Positions 42,131 through 51,948 of a DNA stretch of 64,000 nt are shown here, piece after piece; positions within the stretch are counted from its first letter, which is position 1; each line of letters opens with the position of its first letter. The position numbers and the translations under genes are program-made. The DNA comes from Elusimicrobiaceae bacterium (GTDB lineage Bacteria > Elusimicrobiota > Elusimicrobia > Elusimicrobiales > Elusimicrobiaceae). The stretch lies in the NCBI GenBank assembly GCA_016281355.1, contig JAEEIL010000025.1, forward strand, positions 62,001 through 126,000. The letters run 5' to 3'. The notes beneath the pieces are model-generated. The model was not told where the DNA came from and searched no databases. It saw nothing but the letters and a program-made list of their open reading frames with translations.

Positions 42131-44752
42131 TTATTCATACTTATAATTTAATTTATAATTTTTCTGATCAAAGATATTATCTTTTACCTTTATGAAGTGT
42201 GAATTTTTGTCAAAAACTTTACTTCCTGGAAAATCGTTTGTATTCCATCTATTTTTATCAGCAAATATCACAACACCATCCTCTTTAGATTTGTTTGTTA
42301 ACATGTTATTAGAAATAGGATTGATGGGATTATCAACAATGCCATCCAATGCAACTAATGGAACATCTGCAATAGTCATGAAAGTATTATCTGTTTTATA
42401 TTTTCCAGTAGAATTAAAATCTTTAACAAAAAGTACAGGATTAAATCTAATCGTTACTTTATTAAAAAAATCATCTTTTTCATTATTGTAAACGTCACGA
42501 GAACCATGATCAGATACTATAATTATTCTTGTATTGTCGTATACATTATTATCTTTTAAATATTCTATAAATTTTCCTATTAATAGCATGGCCGCCATAT
42601 CAACATGATAATATTCATGTGATGGCGTTATTTTAAGCAAACTTTCATTAATTACAGATTTACTGGTTAAACTATATGAAGGATATTCCAAAACAACTCC
42701 ACTGTGCGTAAGTAAATTATCTATAAATGTAAACGTATTTTTTTTACTGGAGAAATCAGTTAATTGCGGCAAAAAATACATGACAGGGTAAGCATCCAAC
42801 ACATCTTTTGGTATATAAAAATTTTTCTCTATTAACCAATAGTTTCCACCATTATAAAATTTATCTTTAAACAACAGCGGTAAAGATTTTAATACAGAAA
42901 ACATTAGTCCATTGAACTTTTGTATTTCGATGCTATCATTTATCACTTTAGGATATTTATCATAATACAAACTATTATATCGCCCAGATAACCTTTTCCA
43001 GCCAATATTATTTTTCTTAAACAAATCTCCATTTATGCTATATTTAAAGTCACTCCAAGGAATATCAATCATTAACGTATCAAAATTATTATCCCTAAAA
43101 ATGGATGGTAAAACTGTAAGAGATTCTAGATATTTATCTGAAAATTTTTCAGGCCGTTTATCTAAAATTTCAGGGATATATTCATATCCGCCTAAAAGCA
43201 ACGGCATTCCCAAAATGGTATGTCCATAATAAGACAGAGTATTCGGATAATAAGTAAATCCGGTATAAATATCTATTAATTCTGGTTTTTCTTCAAAAAT
43301 TTTTGGCAAGAAGGAACTTATATATCTATCCATCATAAATACAACTACATTCTTTCCTGTTTTACTTAAATGTATTTGAGGAGTTAAAGTATTAATTTGC
43401 TTTAATTCATCATTATTATAAAATTTGTATAGTTTAGCAATATTAAATCCGCTTAATATCAAGCAAGATATTAAAATAATCGTGACACAGCTAACAAGTA
43501 CTTTTATATATCTTTTATAAAATAAAAGCGCAAGCACGATAAAAACACATAAACAAATAAAATAATTTGCTGAAATTTTTGCAATACTTACTAAATATCT
43601 TCTAAAAATAAATATATTAGTTAGCAATGAAAGTTGTTCTGAATGTAAGATATTGGTGATTGAACAAAACAGGATCATTACCGAAGAAATTAAAAGAAAT
43701 CTCTTAAAAACCTTTCCTGTAAAAACATATAATGAGTAAGGTAGTACCAAAAATAGACCTGCACTTTGCATAAATATAACAAATAGCAAACTCAATGAAA
43801 AGTTTATTGGATCAGTAACAAATAAAGATGAATGTACCAAACAACTCATACAAATACAATTCGCTATGCAAGTCAAAAAAAACAATCGCTTTTCTTCACT
43901 AGTTAAAGGTTGACTCCTGTAATCATCTAATTGATTTATATAAACATAAATCATTGGCAATAACAAGAGAAAGATAGCTACCCAAAATAGAATAACATCA
44001 AAAACATATTGTTGCTTCAGCACAAAAGCAATAGCAATACCCACTATGAACGTTACGTTTAATAAATAAAATACATTTCTTGAATTTTTCAATTTTAGAA
44101 TTATATTTCTTATTAGCGATATAAGTTGATTAAAAGTCCAATACAACACAAGCCCTGCAGGTGATTTATAAAGTAAAATTAAAAATACTAATGGCAAAGC
44201 ATACATCTGTACCTTATCTTGTACTTTTAAATTCTTAGAATAGATTTGCGCTGACATAATATTTATCAATGTCATTAGAATAGGCAATATATTAATTCTT
44301 AAATCACCTATATATAACAAACCATCCGGCAAACCTAAATTTTTGATAGATCCTACAGAAATACCGTTTAAAAGTTCCAAGTGCGAAAAGAATAAATAGG
44401 CTGCCATAAAAAATGGTACTTGTATAAGTATACTTAAAGATTTCCTTAAAGCCATAATCGGGTGATAATGATTTTGCCGGTAATAAGTGGCAAGCATCAT
44501 ATATCTTTCCGTACCCTTAAAATTTGCTTTTATACTCTTAATACGGGGGGCCATTTTGTTTTGCAAATCTCTTTCTTCCTGCTGCATATGGTCTGCTGCC
44601 ATATACATTGGTGAAGAAATCAAATTAACAAAGTAACTGATTACAAATATAACAAGCCATATCGGAAAACCGGAAGAACTAAAAAGATAATAAAGAACCT
44701 CTATAATTAAATAAATTGGATACACGAAAATATAATATAACATCTCAAACAT
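42131..44752 (-). CDS. YidC/Oxa1 domain fused to a sulfatase-type transferase
   Basis: The 873-residue protein has a YidC/Oxa1-like part at residues 1-220: SGFPIWLVIFVISYFVNLIS, the paired-helix region KMAPRIKSIKANFKGTERYM, and the late PAGLVLYWTFNQLISLIRN. Six to eight further membrane segments follow (230-450). Residues 465-850 are a sulfatase fold: VVVFMMDRYISSF (metal Asp), YGHTILGMPLLLGG (nucleophile region) and IIIVSDHGSRD (metal Asp-His). It may place or modify an envelope polymer head group. It is the last of a two-gene unit with the CDP-glycerol transferase-like gene (2-bp gap). I take the fusion to be real because the frame is open throughout. Confidence 0.82.
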   Translation of the reverse strand: MFEMLYYIFVYPIYLIIEVLYYLFSSSGFPIWLVIFVISYFVNLISSPMYMAADHMQQEERDLQNKMAPRIKSIKANFKGTERYMMLATYYRQNHYHPIMALRKSLSILIQVPFFMAAYLFFSHLELLNGISVGSIKNLGLPDGLLYIGDLRINILPILMTLINIMSAQIYSKNLKVQDKVQMYALPLVFLILLYKSPAGLVLYWTFNQLISLIRNIILKLKNSRNVFYLLNVTFIVGIAIAFVLKQQYVFDVILFWVAIFLLLLPMIYVYINQLDDYRSQPLTSEEKRLFFLTCIANCICMSCLVHSSLFVTDPINFSLSLLFVIFMQSAGLFLVLPYSLYVFTGKVFKRFLLISSVMILFCSITNILHSEQLSLLTNIFIFRRYLVSIAKISANYFICLCVFIVLALLFYKRYIKVLVSCVTIILISCLILSGFNIAKLYKFYNNDELKQINTLTPQIHLSKTGKNVVVFMMDRYISSFLPKIFEEKPELIDIYTGFTYYPNTLSYYGHTILGMPLLLGGYEYIPEILDKRPEKFSDKYLESLTVLPSIFRDNNFDTLMIDIPWSDFKYSINGDLFKKNNIGWKRLSGRYNSLYYDKYPKVINDSIEIQKFNGLMFSVLKSLPLLFKDKFYNGGNYWLIEKNFYIPKDVLDAYPVMYFLPQLTDFSSKKNTFTFIDNLLTHSGVVLEYPSYSLTSKSVINESLLKITPSHEYYHVDMAAMLLIGKFIEYLKDNNVYDNTRIIIVSDHGSRDVYNNEKDDFFNKVTIRFNPVLFVKDFNSTGKYKTDNTFMTIADVPLVALDGIVDNPINPISNNMLTNKSKEDGVVIFADKNRWNTNDFPGSKVFDKNSHFIKVKDNIFDQKNYKLNYKYE

Positions 44753-44754
44753 AT

Positions 44755-46026
44755 TTACCCCTTATTAGCAATTTGCTTTTGTTTGTCAATTAAAAAATTT
44801 ACAATAATTTCAGCTGCTTTCCCCTGATTTGCCCAAAGTAAATCTTTAGTTTCCCGTATAGCATTTAATTTCGTTCTATCTTTGCTTACATTTTCAATAA
44901 TGGAAACAATATCTTTAAAATTATTCTTTTTTAATTCAAAACCAATTTTATTTAAAATTTCCTTTTTCCAAGTAGGTTTGGCCAAATCACTTGAATCATA
45001 GATAGGGCGGTTATCTTCAAATTCTGTATAAATAAATGGCTTATTAAATAAAAATGCATATTCAAAAATAATACCGGAAAAATCACTAATCAAAATATCG
45101 GCTTTAGCCATAGAAATTAAATTATTTACTTCAAAATCCCAAAAGATATTTTTCTTATCTTTATAACGTTCCTGTAAATTATCCAGAATTGACTTTTCAG
45201 AAATCTTCATTTGCGGATGAGGACGAATAATTATATCCCAATCTATATCTGCTATTTTATCAATTAAATCCGCACCGTATTTTGAAAGTATTGCATCAGG
45301 CCCCCACGAAGCTGCAAGTAAAACTGTAAATTTATCTTTAAATACCGGGGGGAGCTTTTTTACTTTTTCTGCCATTATATCCAAATCAGGAGCACCGGCT
45401 AAAATCAGTTTCTTTTGTTGTAAACCTCTCTTCGCTTCAAGTTCTCTGATATATTGAGCGTTTATTTCGTTTGTTAGCATTATGGAATCATAATAATCAA
45501 TACCAAATAATCTATAGCCGCAGTGATCGCCAATGCCATGAAATACATGGGCATAATGTTTCACATTTTTAGAACGTTTTAATTGATAAACATCAAGGCC
45601 TGGTATTGTCATTAAACATACGTCCGCAGACAGCAATGACAATTTCATATAAGCTTTATTTCCTTGCCCGATATATTTAGGTGTTATATATTTAAAATTT
45701 TGAGAAAATGCTTGGTCATCTTCAGCAGAAGTATAATAAACTACATATATCCTACGCTTTTCAAATTCATTTAAAATAGGCCTAAAAACATTCCAATACT
45801 TTTTCCCTTCACTATATATTACAAAAGGAAAATGATTTTTATCTCGTTTTCTGTCAAAACCGGTTAATACAAAAGAAATCTTATAAAAAACTGCTTTTGC
45901 AACAAAAAACAAAGTAGCAACAATCCCGATGACCATAGAAAACAGCATACTACCAGTAGCGGGGTCAATATAAGCATTAACAGGAACCGTACAGAACAGC
46001 AAAAGTAGCAAAATAAATAAGGGCAT
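44755..46026 (-). CDS. CDP-glycerol glycerophosphotransferase-like (TagF/TagB type)
   Basis: The 423-residue protein begins with two hydrophobic segments (a signal-like MPLFILLLLLFCTVPVNAYI and a second near residue 30-50). The rest is a TagF-type GT-B fold: HVFHGIGDH in the place of the family's HGTP loop, IIRPHPQM, and ADILISDFSGIIFEYAFLFN near residue 300. Family members transfer glycerol phosphate or ribitol phosphate from CDP donors to build teichoic-type polymers. In a Gram-negative-type genome it may decorate a surface glycan. It has no ribosome site and a TATAAT seven bases before the ATG, suggesting a leaderless mRNA. Confidence 0.82.
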   Translation of the reverse strand: MPLFILLLLLFCTVPVNAYIDPATGSMLFSMVIGIVATLFFVAKAVFYKISFVLTGFDRKRDKNHFPFVIYSEGKKYWNVFRPILNEFEKRRIYVVYYTSAEDDQAFSQNFKYITPKYIGQGNKAYMKLSLLSADVCLMTIPGLDVYQLKRSKNVKHYAHVFHGIGDHCGYRLFGIDYYDSIMLTNEINAQYIRELEAKRGLQQKKLILAGAPDLDIMAEKVKKLPPVFKDKFTVLLAASWGPDAILSKYGADLIDKIADIDWDIIIRPHPQMKISEKSILDNLQERYKDKKNIFWDFEVNNLISMAKADILISDFSGIIFEYAFLFNKPFIYTEFEDNRPIYDSSDLAKPTWKKEILNKIGFELKKNNFKDIVSIIENVSKDRTKLNAIRETKDLLWANQGKAAEIIVNFLIDKQKQIANKG

Positions 46027-46033
46027 AATATAA

Positions 46034-46066
46034 ATTATACAACTTTCGAGTATTAAATGGTATAAT
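46034..46066. promoter_or_regulatory. Divergent promoter pair
   Basis: On the minus strand TATAAT at 46039-46034 serves the gene starting at 46026. On the plus strand TGGTATAAT (46058-46066), an extended -10, serves the gene at 46099, which has TAGGAG as ribosome site. Both -35 boxes are weak. Confidence 0.55.
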
Positions 46067-46098
46067 TTGTACGATACCGATATATTTTAGGAGTTTTT

Positions 46099-47898
46099 AT
46101 GCAAGTAGTTATTTTAGCCGCAGGAATGGGAAAAAGATTAAAAAATAAAACTAAAAGACACACAAAATCAATGGTTCAAATATTAGGAAAAACCTTTATT
46201 GAACATTCTTTGGATAAATTAACAAAATTTAATATTTCAAAAATTATTATTGTCATAGGATATTGTGGAAATGAAATAAAAGATACTATTGGAAATTCAT
46301 ATAACAATATCCCCATAATTTATATAGAAAATAAAGATTACGCAACAACAAACAATATATATTCCTTATACTTGACCAAAGATTATTTATCTAAAGAAGA
46401 CACACTACTACTTGAGAGTGATTTAATTTATGATACTTCTATAATAAAAAAGTGCTTAGAATCACCACTGCCAAATATAGCTGTTGTAGATAAATACCAG
46501 CATTACATGGACGGAACAGTAGTAACAGTTAATGACCGAGATGAAATTGTTTCTCTAATTTCAAAAGATCACTTTAATTACAAAGAAAAAGATTCATATT
46601 ACAAAACTGTAAATATTTATAAATTTTCTAAAAATTTTCTAAAAAATGAATATTTACCTTTTTTGGAGGCATATTGCAAAACAATGGGCCAGTCAGGTTT
46701 TTATGAACAGGTATTAAAAGTAATACTCTCATTAGAAAAGAATTCTGTAAAAGTGTTAAAATTATCAGGAGAAAAATGGTATGAAGTAGATGATTTACAG
46801 GACTATGATATAGCAGAATTATTATTTAATGATGATAAAACAACTAATTTATATAATTATTCTCTTCGTTACGGAGGATATTGGCGTTTTCCTAACTTAA
46901 TAGATTTTTGCTATTTAGTAAATCCATATTTTCCAACCCTCAGAATGCTTACGGAGTTACAAGGTAATTTTTACAAATTGTTAGCAAATTATCCTTCTGG
47001 GAAAAGAGTTCTTGATATTTTAGTAACAAATATTTGGAATATTGATCCCAATTTTTTCTTATTAGGAAATGGTGCAACCGAATTAATAAATGCTCTTTCT
47101 TATGAGGTAAAAGGTAAGGTAGGAATTATATTACCAACGTTTCAAGAATATCCTGCCAGAATAAAAAATAAAGAATATTTTATTCCAAACAACAAAGATT
47201 TCAGTTACACACTCACAGACCTAAAAAATTTTTCATCTAAAATAGATACTTTAATATTAATTAATCCTGACAATCCGAGTGGCAATTTCCTTACAAAGTC
47301 ACAACTGATAGATTTATTAAATTTTTATAAGGAAAATCATAAACAAATAATTTTGGATGAAAGTTTTGTGGATTTTTCCTCTGAAACTATAAATAATAGT
47401 TTACTAAATAACGATATATTACTTGAATATCCTAATCTAACAATAATTAAATCTATAAGTAAATCATATGGAATTCCTGGCCTGCGTTTAGGTATATTGG
47501 CTTCTTCTAATACTGAATTTATAAAAGATATCTCCAAACATTTACCTATATGGAATATTAACTCCTTTGCTGAATATTTCTTGCAAATATTTAATAAATA
47601 CTCACAAGATTATTTGAGTGCCTGTTCCCTTATTGTTGAGGAGAGAAAAAGTTTCTTCAAAAAATTAACTAATATAAAATTTCTGAGACCAATATCATCA
47701 CAAGCTAATTTTATTCTTTGCGAAGTTTTACCTCCATTTAACTCTACAAATTTATGTATCAAATTATTAGATAAAGGATTTCTAATTAAGGACTGTAAAA
47801 ATAAAATGGGCTTTAACGAGGCAAATTATATACGTATTGCTGTAAAAGACAAAAAAGATAATGAAAAACTTATACAGGTATTACAAGATTTAATTTAA
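46099..47898 (+). CDS. Nucleotidyltransferase-aminotransferase fusion (CDP-head-group type)
   Basis: The 599-residue protein joins two enzymes. Residues 1-240 are a LicC-like NTP transferase: VVILAAGMGKRL, HTKSMVQILGKT and metal-binding Asp in LLESDLIYD. Residues 255-599 are a class I/II PLP enzyme of HisC/CobD type: LLGNGATELINAL, NPDNPSGN, DESFVDFS and SISKSYGIPGLRLG with the PLP-binding Lys. A cytidylyltransferase fused to a transaminase is known for 2-aminoethylphosphonate activation (PntC of Treponema), and CobD-like domains can decarboxylate phospho-amino acids. Making a CDP-activated amino-alcohol for surface decoration is a reasonable inference. No phosphoenolpyruvate mutase gene is in the window. 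Confidence 0.8.
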   Translation: MQVVILAAGMGKRLKNKTKRHTKSMVQILGKTFIEHSLDKLTKFNISKIIIVIGYCGNEIKDTIGNSYNNIPIIYIENKDYATTNNIYSLYLTKDYLSKEDTLLLESDLIYDTSIIKKCLESPLPNIAVVDKYQHYMDGTVVTVNDRDEIVSLISKDHFNYKEKDSYYKTVNIYKFSKNFLKNEYLPFLEAYCKTMGQSGFYEQVLKVILSLEKNSVKVLKLSGEKWYEVDDLQDYDIAELLFNDDKTTNLYNYSLRYGGYWRFPNLIDFCYLVNPYFPTLRMLTELQGNFYKLLANYPSGKRVLDILVTNIWNIDPNFFLLGNGATELINALSYEVKGKVGIILPTFQEYPARIKNKEYFIPNNKDFSYTLTDLKNFSSKIDTLILINPDNPSGNFLTKSQLIDLLNFYKENHKQIILDESFVDFSSETINNSLLNNDILLEYPNLTIIKSISKSYGIPGLRLGILASSNTEFIKDISKHLPIWNINSFAEYFLQIFNKYSQDYLSACSLIVEERKSFFKKLTNIKFLRPISSQANFILCEVLPPFNSTNLCIKLLDKGFLIKDCKNKMGFNEANYIRIAVKDKKDNEKLIQVLQDLI

Positions 47899-47910
47899 TT
47901 TTATACAAAA

Positions 47911-49002
47911 TTAACTATTTACATAAAATTCAATTAAATTATCTAAATTGATAATTCCGAAATCTGAATATTCAAAGTATTTTACATTTAAATTCAAGCT
48001 ATTAAACCAATTCAGTACCAAATCTATATTTGGGACGTTGACATTCGCTAATTTTGCTAATTGCTTAATAATAGCAAGACCATATGGAAAATCAGCAATA
48101 AAGTATCTGGAATTAAAATCCGGCACATACCCATCACCTAGTTTTAGAAATGGTGTTTTTAATCCTTTCAAACTATTTATGGAACGAATCTTGTTAGTCA
48201 TTTCTTCAGGTGTATAACTATCATAATGATAAGTTAAAGACCTGACAGACGACAAGTCAATATTTTTAATATTTTCTATCTTCCTACATATTTGTTGTAG
48301 TTCATAATCACATTTTAGCAATATTTCAGAAGATTCATTATTCCATTCTTCATAAAATAGAGGAATATTATCATATACATAACCAACATGATAATCTTTA
48401 AATAAAGAATATAATCTTGTAGTATGTAAAATAGGATTAGAAGGAGTTAAAGTTATATTAAGATAATTATCTAAAGTATCACATCTCATATCAAATAAAT
48501 CACTAATTATTTTTCTACAATCTTCTTTATATATATTGGGAATTGAAGAAATATATAATTTATCTCTATAACCATCAGCGACAACTACTTTTCCATATTC
48601 ACATAATCTAGCTACAGATGGAACTCTTTGTAAACCAAAAAATATAATTCCTTTAGATATTAATTGTTTGAAAACACACTCAGCACCACCAGTTCCTGGA
48701 ACCATACAAATATATGTTCCTTTTTTAACAAAATCTTTGATATCTTTTACGACATTATCCACCATAAATGCTGGAACTGTTACAAATAGTAAGTTAGCAT
48801 TTTTTATAGCATTTTCTACATTTGAAGTCGCTTCCGCAATCTCAGATTGCAAAATTATATTTTTAAATTTATCAACTATCGCTAATTTCTTTGAAAACTT
48901 TTCAGGTTTTGTAGTTAATATCTTCACAATATGACCTTTTGCGGCACAATGCACCGCAAATTGAGTACCAATATTTCCACCACCAATTATCGTTATATTC
49001 AT
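47911..49002 (-). CDS. Opine/nopaline dehydrogenase-like NAD(P) oxidoreductase
   Basis: The ATG at 49002 gives 363 residues; a TTG two codons upstream is also possible, and neither has a clear ribosome site. Residues 1-30 form a Rossmann motif (ITIIGGGNIGTQFAVHCAAK), followed by FVTVPAFMVDNVVKDI and PGTGGAECVFKQL. The C-terminal helical domain has the octopine/nopaline dehydrogenase features NPILHTTRLY and YYDxYTP-like YHYDSYTPEEM. The family joins an amino group and a keto acid, or reduces beta-keto acids. It is convergent with the cytidylyltransferase fusion gene and may supply an unusual amino acid for it; that is a guess. Confidence 0.75.
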   Translation of the reverse strand: MNITIIGGGNIGTQFAVHCAAKGHIVKILTTKPEKFSKKLAIVDKFKNIILQSEIAEATSNVENAIKNANLLFVTVPAFMVDNVVKDIKDFVKKGTYICMVPGTGGAECVFKQLISKGIIFFGLQRVPSVARLCEYGKVVVADGYRDKLYISSIPNIYKEDCRKIISDLFDMRCDTLDNYLNITLTPSNPILHTTRLYSLFKDYHVGYVYDNIPLFYEEWNNESSEILLKCDYELQQICRKIENIKNIDLSSVRSLTYHYDSYTPEEMTNKIRSINSLKGLKTPFLKLGDGYVPDFNSRYFIADFPYGLAIIKQLAKLANVNVPNIDLVLNWFNSLNLNVKYFEYSDFGIINLDNLIEFYVNS

Positions 49003-49108
49003 TTTCAAATTTGAGAAGATAAAAAATACAAAACTTTCTTGTGATTTTTCCTTTTATAAATTAAGATTGTCGGCTATCAACGGTAAAGTTTCTGTTGGGT
49101 ATACACCC

Positions 49109-50881
49109 TTACTTTTTAAATTGCATTTTATATAAAGAAGCATAAGCACCATCTTGGGCAAGTAAGGCCTCATGATTGCCACTTTCTACAATTCTACCAT
49201 CATTTACTACCACAATATTATCGGCATTTTGCACCGTGCTTAAACGGTGTGCAATAACGATAACTGTTCTATTTTTCATCAAATTATCTAATGCTTCTTG
49301 AACAACTTTTTCCGACTTCGTATCCAAAGCACTTGTTGCTTCGTCCAAAATCACTATAGGCGCATTTTTCACAAAAGCACGCGCTATGGCAAGGCGTTGT
49401 TTTTGACCACCGGAAAGCAAGGTTCCTCTTTCACCTATATCGGTATCTAATCCCTGTGGCAAACCTTTTATAAAATCTTCAAGGCAGGCACTTTTTAAAG
49501 CAGCCCAAATTACTTCCTCACTAACTTCCGGGTTACCGAGTAAAATATTATCTCTAATCGTTCCGGAAAACAAGAAATTATCTTGGAAAACCATGGCAAT
49601 TTGTTTTCTTAAAGACTTTTGGCTAAAATCCCTAATATCCACACCATCAATCCTTATTTCTCCGTTTTGAATATCATATAAACGAGGTATTAAAGCGGAA
49701 ATTGTTGTTTTACCTCCGCCGGAATTTCCTACTAATGCCAAAGTAGTTCCTTTCGGTATTTCTAAATTTATATCATGCAAAACTTCACGACCAGAAACGT
49801 ACGAGAAATCAACATCTTTAAACGTAATACCTTTCCTAATTTCACCTAACTCTAAAGCGTTTTCTTTATCTTTAATTTGAGGTTGCAAACCTAGAATTTC
49901 AAAAATACGGTCAATGGCCAGAAAAGAATTTTGTATTGAAATGTAATAGTTACCGAGTGATCTTAAAGGTTTATAAAGCATTATCAAAGCAGCAGTAAAA
50001 GCAACGAAGTTACCACTGGTAATTTTACCCGTAACAATTAAATAACTTCCGCACCATATAACAAACGCTATACCGAAAGACATTATAATATGCATAAGGG
50101 GGGAAAGCCAATTTGTACTTTTAACCATTTTCATAGCCAAAGCAAATGTTGTATCGGTAATTTGATAAAAACGTTTTTTAAATTCTTCTTCTAAAGTGAA
50201 AGAACGTATTGTTCTGTTACCGGCAAAAGTTTCATTATAAGCAGTTATTACGGAAGACAGATTAACAACAGTTTTTGCCAAAATAACTTTCATTTTTTTG
50301 CGGACAATGTACATCGGGTATATAAAAAAGCCAAGTACGGCAACGGCAATAGCTGCCATTTGCCAGGAGTTATATATTAAAACACCTACGAGTGCTATTG
50401 ATGAAAATGTCCTGCTTAAAAATTGTTTAACGCTATTTATTAAACCGGTAGAGGCGGTTTCTGCATCAGTAGAATATCTAAATACAACTTCCCCGGAATT
50501 ACGAGCATCAAAATAAGCTGTATCCATGGTAAGAAGTTTTTCATAAAGTCTTCTTTTTATACCGATTGTTATTTTTTGTGCAACCCAAGTATTAAGGTAA
50601 TCCGAAGCATATGTGAGTACACCTTGTATAATAGTAAAACCCACAATTAATAAAGGTATCAAATTAGAAAAGGACTGTTGTTTATCAACCATCACCTGGT
50701 CCATAAACGGTTTTAGTGCCATTGCCACAACAGCATCCAAACCACCGACAGGAATCGTTAACAATACCCCTATTAAAGCCCTAACCCAAAACGGTTTAAT
50801 AAAGGGCCACATCCTTTTACAATTTAGGATAAATAAATTGGTGTTAAAGGCTTTTTTAAATTTTTGTTTTCGTCTTCCCAT
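49109..50881 (-). CDS. MsbA-like ABC exporter
   Basis: The 590-residue half-transporter has six membrane helices in residues 20-320 and an ATPase domain after 345: Walker A GNSGGGKTT, signature LSGGQKQRLAIARAF, Walker B IVILDEATSALD and the switch His in IVIAHRLST. MsbA-type exporters flip lipid A core or other lipid-linked molecules across the inner membrane. Placed among envelope polymer genes, it could export their product. It is divergent from the peptide-importer ATPase genes. No paired half-transporter is seen, so a homodimer is expected. Confidence 0.88.
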   Translation of the reverse strand: MGRRKQKFKKAFNTNLFILNCKRMWPFIKPFWVRALIGVLLTIPVGGLDAVVAMALKPFMDQVMVDKQQSFSNLIPLLIVGFTIIQGVLTYASDYLNTWVAQKITIGIKRRLYEKLLTMDTAYFDARNSGEVVFRYSTDAETASTGLINSVKQFLSRTFSSIALVGVLIYNSWQMAAIAVAVLGFFIYPMYIVRKKMKVILAKTVVNLSSVITAYNETFAGNRTIRSFTLEEEFKKRFYQITDTTFALAMKMVKSTNWLSPLMHIIMSFGIAFVIWCGSYLIVTGKITSGNFVAFTAALIMLYKPLRSLGNYYISIQNSFLAIDRIFEILGLQPQIKDKENALELGEIRKGITFKDVDFSYVSGREVLHDINLEIPKGTTLALVGNSGGGKTTISALIPRLYDIQNGEIRIDGVDIRDFSQKSLRKQIAMVFQDNFLFSGTIRDNILLGNPEVSEEVIWAALKSACLEDFIKGLPQGLDTDIGERGTLLSGGQKQRLAIARAFVKNAPIVILDEATSALDTKSEKVVQEALDNLMKNRTVIVIAHRLSTVQNADNIVVVNDGRIVESGNHEALLAQDGAYASLYKMQFKK

Positions 50882-50932
50882 AAAGCACCATATAACATTA
50901 TATACTAAATTATACCATAATTAAATATGTGC

Positions 50933-50938
50933 TATAAT
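50933..50938 (+). promoter_or_regulatory. -10 box of the peptide ATPase operon
   Basis: TGTGCTATAAT provides a TATAAT at 50933-50938, 29 bp before the ATG at 50968. The ribosome site is AAAGG. The ATPase genes therefore have their own promoter, separate from the permease genes. Confidence 0.5.
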
Positions 50939-50967
50939 ATATCTGAGTTATTAAAGGCAAATAGATT

Positions 50968-51948
50968 ATGTTGGAAGTAAAAAGTTTAACGGTATCTATC
51001 CGTAATAAAAACGGTAAAATCTACCCTCTTGTAAAAAATTTATCTTATAAACTAAATGAGGGGGAAACACTTGCTATCGTAGGGGAATCCGGCTGTGGTA
51101 AAACCATGCAAGCCATGGCCATAATGGGTTTGCTTCCGCCCAATATTCACGTGACACAAGGTCAAATTTTATTTAATAATAAAAATATTTTACAACTTTC
51201 ACCCAAGGAAAGACGCGAAATTAACGGTAAAGAAATTGCTCTTGTTTTCCAAGATGCTTTGACTGCCTTAAACCCCGTTATAACAATCCGTCAACATTTG
51301 CTTGAAGTTTTCAAAGCAAGAACAAATTTAACTTTAAACGAAGCGGAAAATAAAATAAAAGAACTTTTAGAGCAAGTAGAATTGCCACAAAGTATTTTAA
51401 GTTCTTACCCACACCAAATTTCCGGGGGGCAAAGGCAGCGTGTAATGCTTGCACTTGCACTTACTTTAAACCCAAAACTTCTAATTGCAGATGAGCCAAC
51501 GACCGCTCTTGATGAAAACACTCAAGAACAAATTTTAAACCTCATAAAGAAACTTCAAAAAGCATATAAAATGGCTGTTATTTTCATAACACATGATTTA
51601 ATACTTGCTAAAGAAATTGCCGATAGAATTTTCGTTTTATATTCCGGTACAAAAGTTGAAGAATCACTAGCTAAAGAACTATTTTCAAATCCTTTACATC
51701 CATATACCTACGGATTGTTTAAATCAATAATTACAAAAGATACACCCAAAGGTATACCTCTTTTTGAAATTCACGGCTCACCACGTGGAAGATCACGCTT
51801 TTACGGTTGTCCCTTTAAAGACAGATGCAAAAAATCTTCCAGGGTATGTTACAAATTTGTGCCTTCTTTAGAAGAACTCCGCCCGCGACATTATTGTGCT
51901 TGCTTTTGGGCAAAAAGTATAGATTCCCAAAGGAGGCAAAATGACTAG
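50968..51948 (+). CDS. Peptide ABC transporter ATPase, DppD/OppD type
   Basis: The 326-residue protein has Walker A GESGCGKTMQ, Q-loop VFQDALTALNP, signature ISGGQRQRVMLALAL and Walker B LLIADEPTTALD. The C-terminal extension has four cysteines (GCPFKDRCKKSSRVC and a later CACF), the oligopeptide_HPY region that can bind an iron-sulfur cluster in related proteins. It powers peptide uptake with the permeases at 40196-42090. It overlaps the next ATPase gene by 8 bp. Confidence 0.9.
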   Translation: MLEVKSLTVSIRNKNGKIYPLVKNLSYKLNEGETLAIVGESGCGKTMQAMAIMGLLPPNIHVTQGQILFNNKNILQLSPKERREINGKEIALVFQDALTALNPVITIRQHLLEVFKARTNLTLNEAENKIKELLEQVELPQSILSSYPHQISGGQRQRVMLALALTLNPKLLIADEPTTALDENTQEQILNLIKKLQKAYKMAVIFITHDLILAKEIADRIFVLYSGTKVEESLAKELFSNPLHPYTYGLFKSIITKDTPKGIPLFEIHGSPRGRSRFYGCPFKDRCKKSSRVCYKFVPSLEELRPRHYCACFWAKSIDSQRRQND

